DNA from: Nymphaea colorata
Taxonomy: Eukaryota > Streptophyta > Magnoliopsida > Nymphaeales > Nymphaeaceae
Direction of reading: 5' to 3'
Length of the DNA: 64,000 nt
NCBI RefSeq assembly: GCF_008831285.2
Contig: NC_045138.2
Location: 32,769,934-32,833,933 of the forward strand
In this document: positions 60,301-64,000 of the stretch, piece by piece
Numbering within the stretch: the first letter of the stretch is position 1
Layout of the letters: each line of letters begins with the position of its first letter
The notes under the pieces: generated by a model
What the model was told of the DNA's origin: nothing
Database searches by the model: none
What the model saw: the letters and a program-made list of their open reading frames with translations, nothing else
Position numbers and translations under genes: made by a program

Positions 60301-60678
60301 TCAAGATTACAGATAGAGGATGGAGAAAGTGGGAGCCGTGTGGTGGTGCAGCTGATGGCAGGCGACCATCACCGTGTGCTACAACTCAACATGAAATTCT
60401 ATTGCCAAATAGGCCAGCAGAGGGCCCTCCGAATTAAACTGTCAGTATATCATTGAATTCCCATGTATCATCACATACAGATGATATCATGCAATTCAGA
60501 GGCACAACTAGTGTGTGTTGCGCTAATCCTTCAAGATCAGGGTGACTAACTTAGAACTGCTTCACAGAAAGATTCTGCAGGAAATTGTGTTTTCTTGAAT
60601 ACATGTGAACCGTCAGGTCTTGAGTTTGCAGTCCCAGATACCGAAGCTTGTCCCACAGATAACCAAATAACTTGAATG

Positions 60679-62505
60679 TCATTTTGGAGAAAACAAAGTG
60701 GCCAAACCCTTGTCCACGGTCATATATATGGGAGGGCCATAAGCCATAAGGTCTTGTTGCTGCCCAAATTTATACGTTCCTTGACCTCTGGCCAGGACTT
60801 CACCATCGCAATCAATTATACCCCCCTTGTCTGTTTCATTTGCTCGCTGTCCTGGCTCCAGATAGAAAGCCTTTACCTACACACAGCACGAGGGATTTGT
60901 CAAGATGCCTGAGACAAAAGGATGATCATAAAAGGAAACGGGAAAAGTCAGGCATAAAAGGGAAAACTCAAGTGCTCTAATTGTTACATCTTCGGTTCAA
61001 ACTTTTATTTAGTCAAAGTACAGATAACCCCTGTCCATTGGAACCCGAAGTAGTGAAAGTCCTTTTTTTGGCAACGATGTGATCTAGTTTTCTGTATCTC
61101 TCATTCATTCCCCATGCTATCCTACAAAAAGGGGATTCAATGGCATCGTGAAATATCAAACCTCTGCTGCCACATCGGTTGCAAGTCTGGCCATCGTAGA
61201 TAAAGATTCTCGTTTTTTGTACATCTAACACTGCTCAACAATTATTAGCATGATTTCTTTATTTGATGATGTCCATGAACGGGCATCAATTATGACAAAC
61301 TGTAACGCAGGGATTGACCATTGAACATAAGCCAATAGACGGAAGAAAGCCAGTAGGTACATGCACCATAAAGAAATGTTTACCTTTAGATATAGGACAT
61401 GTGGAGACTTAACATGGCCTCCATCACTTAGCTTTGCCATTGTTTCTATCAATGCCAATTTTGGGGAGTCCCTAACCAAGATCAGGTCCAGGTAGCCATC
61501 TGAGAACTGCATAACCAATGAAAGCAGCATTAAAAACATTGAGTACAAGGCAACAAGGTGAGCAATAAAACGTTGCACTCAGCTCCAGTGCTTACTTTAA
61601 AATCTAAACAATAGTCAATTATATGATCGCTGTGGAAATAATTTTCTAACATTAACCTTAATAATTCCAAGCAACGACAAATAGGTACAAGGTGCATAGA
61701 TCAAGAGATGGAATTTCTAAAATGGTGAACAAGATATAGAAATACAAATGCACCATGCTTACCCTATATACACAACTATACCTATATGCATCTGTACAGA
61801 GTTACATATTTTGGAGAAAAAATGTTTAATTTGAACAAATACTAGATGAGTACATGTGTGTGGAGTGTGCACATACAAAAGGCAAGTGAATAAAAACATC
61901 CTTTTATGAAACTTTTAAAATTAGGTGAAAGTTTCTTCTATTTCAGGTAATAAGTAAGCGGTTCAGAACTAGAATGGAGATCAACTGAAGCCAACCTAAC
62001 CTATACCTGTGAACTACCAATACCAATGTCATTATAGGTCACTACCAATACCAATGTCATTATAGGTCACTACCAATACCAATGTCATTATAGGTTGGCA
62101 GGGGCATGCTGCCCTTATGAAAAATAACCATGTTTAGCAGATTCCAAGTTTGCTTGTCTCTAATGAACAAAACATAAATTTTGGATGCTTTATAATAATA
62201 GCAGAAAAAAGGAGGAAAAGAATAACCTTGGCATCAGGTGCTGGCATAACAGTTTCGCTTCCCCAAGGGACATTGTGTAGCCAAACAGAAATGAATGGCC
62301 CATCATAAGTTCTCCATTCCTGAGGTTCAAAAGAACACATAGGCCCCAAGTAGGCGCACTGTTTTTCACTTTTGGACAAACTATTAAGGCGACTAAGAGA
62401 TTCTTCTTGCTCACTGACAGGATTACCGTAAACTTCATATCCAGGTGCTGGAACAAAAGATACACGTCCATTGTAGTGTCGCAAGTCAATCATTCTTACG
62501 ATGCT
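60679..62505 (-). CDS. SPHK: Sphingosine kinase, 3' part (last three exons)
   Basis: Phosphorylates sphingoid long-chain bases, producing signals used in plant ABA and stress responses. Exons in transcript order: 62505-62227, 61506-61384, 60876-60679, all phase 0 with GT-AG junctions, giving 165 codons of C-terminus plus a stop. Diagnostic segments are FVPAPGYEVYG, DGPFISVWLHNVPWGSE, FSDGYLDLILVRD, GGHVKSPHVLYLK, KAFYLEPGQ and MAYGPPIYMTV, in the order found in plant sphingosine kinases. The N-terminal catalytic half (the diacylglycerol-kinase-like nucleotide-binding region) is not in the last 1.5 kb, so it should lie beyond 64000 unless the locus is truncated. The first visible exon could alternatively begin a few bases away. 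Confidence 0.9.
62013..62096. repeat. Three tandem copies of a 28-bp unit in an SPHK intron
   Basis: Three head-to-tail copies of actaccaataccaatgtcat plus eight further bases (62013-62040, 62041-62068, 62069-62096), identical except for the last base. They lie between the SPHK exons at 62227 and 61506. Confidence 0.9.
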
Positions 62506-64000
62506 CTGCAAGCAACATGAACAAGCTTACTAATCAAATTGCCGTTTGGTCAGCAAACATCAGTGCCAATGGATATGGTTCAATATGTTCGCATTTATAG
62601 TCAACCTGGAGCTGGGCTCCAGATTTCCTTGACTGATTCAGCATCTAGAGACAATTGCAAGCTGAAGGCAATTTCAAAGATAGGCCGAATATCAAACCAA
62701 TATGGATTTGTTCTAAAAATAGAAAAGGTGACAAGGGAAGAGGTAAATCTCCAGTAAAGGGAAATAAAGCATTAAGCACACACACACAAAGAACAATTCA
62801 AGTAGCATATGATATTTGGGAAGGACTCAGGAATAATCACTTGCTGAACAATTTTTGAGAGAGTAATGGACATATACACTTGATTCTGAATACTACTTTG
62901 TCGATTTATAGCTATTTTTTATGCCAAAAAGTAGGCCAAGCAGTAGGTCAGTATATGCCGTGGCTGGCTGCTTGGGGCAGTTTTGGATGTCAATATATGT
63001 ACATGGTATCGACATATGTACTTGTATATATCTTAACGTAATACTTATTACTTTTTTATGCAAAAATATGTTTTTTAATCTCTTTATATAATAACGACAA
63101 TTCTAGAAGGGCATTACTGTAATTAATGTTATAGCCATCGGAAGCATCAAATGGTTAGACCCATTTAAAATGGACGTGTCATTTCTGTGCTAAAACTCGG
63201 ATCCAATGTGGTGCGAGATGCGGTCACCGCGGCTTGGGTGAAGTCAGCCGCACCTGGCTCCACGATCATTTTAGTTTAATAAAAGAAGAAAAAAAAAAAA
63301 CTACACGGAAATGGGGATAAGGGTTTGATCGAACCCATTTCGTCCATTTCAGTCGAACCTATTCCCGTTGAGTACCAACCCTCAAGCGCCTTCCTCCAGC
63401 AGCAACTCCAATGACCGGTAACATCCAGACGTTCTCTCTAGCAAGCTTTGCTCCAATGCTCTCTCTCTCTCTCTATCTGCCCTCAAGTAATATGAACGTC
63501 TAGAGTCCTAGACTATTACTGAAAACGTTCGTTTACAAAAAATGTATATGACTAAAAAAGTCGAAACGGAAGAAAATATAGACTATGGACAATAAGGCTA
63601 GGAAATAGCTATACATGCATTCTTAGTACACATGCACCCAAATTTTTTTAAACATCACCACACAGACCAGTCCTTGTTTTGTAAATAAGAGGACCTCTCC
63701 TCTTGTATTAATTATGCATCTTCCTATAGATTCTACAATACAACAAAAAGTCTTGTTACTTTCTAAGATATATTCCTTAAACCTTTCATGGTTATCTGTG
63801 TGACATTTTAAGTGAGAGATTATTTTGTGACAGCATTGTTGAAGCTGTCTAACTTGTAATTAGGCGAAGCTTCAAATTTTCGTGTTATCTAAGCTATGGC
63901 TGATTTAAGAAGATCCTTGCTGCTGCTTCCAGATCTGTGCTAGAAAAGGTCACATGAATGCGGATACGGGCATGGGTGCAGCTGAGGTATAGAGTTGGAC
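62506..64000. other. Presumed SPHK intron reaching the window edge
   Basis: 1.5 kb upstream of the first visible SPHK exon. It includes a CT run near 63457 and AT-rich DNA. A plus-strand frame at 62539-62757 matches nothing known. No upstream SPHK exon was recognised on the minus strand here. Confidence 0.5.

Larger units (their letters stand above)
51461..60678. other. 9 kb repeat-rich spacer between VAL and sphingosine kinase
   Basis: Contains hAT-like copies, a diverged direct duplication, AT runs (about 54606, 56085, 57256), CT runs (about 59937) and a GC-rich patch near 58540-58670. That patch reads as GSDPYSAGFPLVYEAAGET on the plus strand but continues into no known protein. A frame at 57759-58019 is also of unknown origin. 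No gene is supported. Confidence 0.45.

Noticed and set aside
61013-61231. 72-codon minus-strand frame with CNRCGSRG
   Set aside because: It lies inside an SPHK intron, has no splice-compatible role and no family match. It may be an old transposon piece.
62539-62757. Plus-strand frame upstream of SPHK
   Set aside because: No known family; it lies in the presumed SPHK intron on the opposite strand.

Overview
The window is nuclear DNA from a flowering plant. Its genes have many short exons, most of them GT-AG, and long AT-rich introns, and they lie far apart. The spacers carry microsatellites, miniature transposons and degraded repeats. The protein families are plant-type. I cannot place the species or order from this sequence alone. 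I found no bacterial, viral or CRISPR content, no rRNA and no convincing tRNA.

Left part (1-10.3 kb): a complete-looking 14-exon histidinol dehydrogenase gene on the minus strand (1026-~9334). Its 3.4 kb first intron holds a miniature LTR retrotransposon (TRIM), which itself received a hAT-like element six bases into its 5' LTR. Just upstream of the gene is a broken PPR gene.

10-34 kb: an 11-exon plus-strand ARF-GAP gene of the AGD5/NEVERSHED type (14128-22125), with repeat-rich spacers on both sides. The 22-34 kb spacer contains only transposon remnants, AT repeats and one stretch of unusual composition.

34-51 kb: a two-exon plus-strand DUF4408/DUF761 membrane protein gene with a clear TATA box (34573-36044). 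It is followed by a 4 kb spacer with a hairpin and a foldback MITE. Then comes a 13-exon minus-strand VAL-type B3 repressor gene (40241-50839) with a Cys-rich N-terminus, a B3 domain, a CW zinc finger and an EAR-like motif. One of its introns appears to be a 57-nt GC-AG intron.

51-64 kb: a repeat-rich spacer with at least two more copies of the GGGCCGGGC-rich hAT-like family. It ends with the last three exons of a minus-strand sphingosine kinase gene whose 5' part lies beyond the right edge. The genes act in unrelated processes (plastid histidine synthesis, membrane traffic, seed-gene repression, sphingolipid signalling) and show no operon-like grouping. I found no clearly new multi-gene system. 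The most notable items are the nested transposons, the missing ATG of the histidinol dehydrogenase first exon, the GC-AG mini-intron and a long stem-loop near 38.1 kb. Exon coordinates were worked out by hand from splice sites, reading phase and remembered family sequence.
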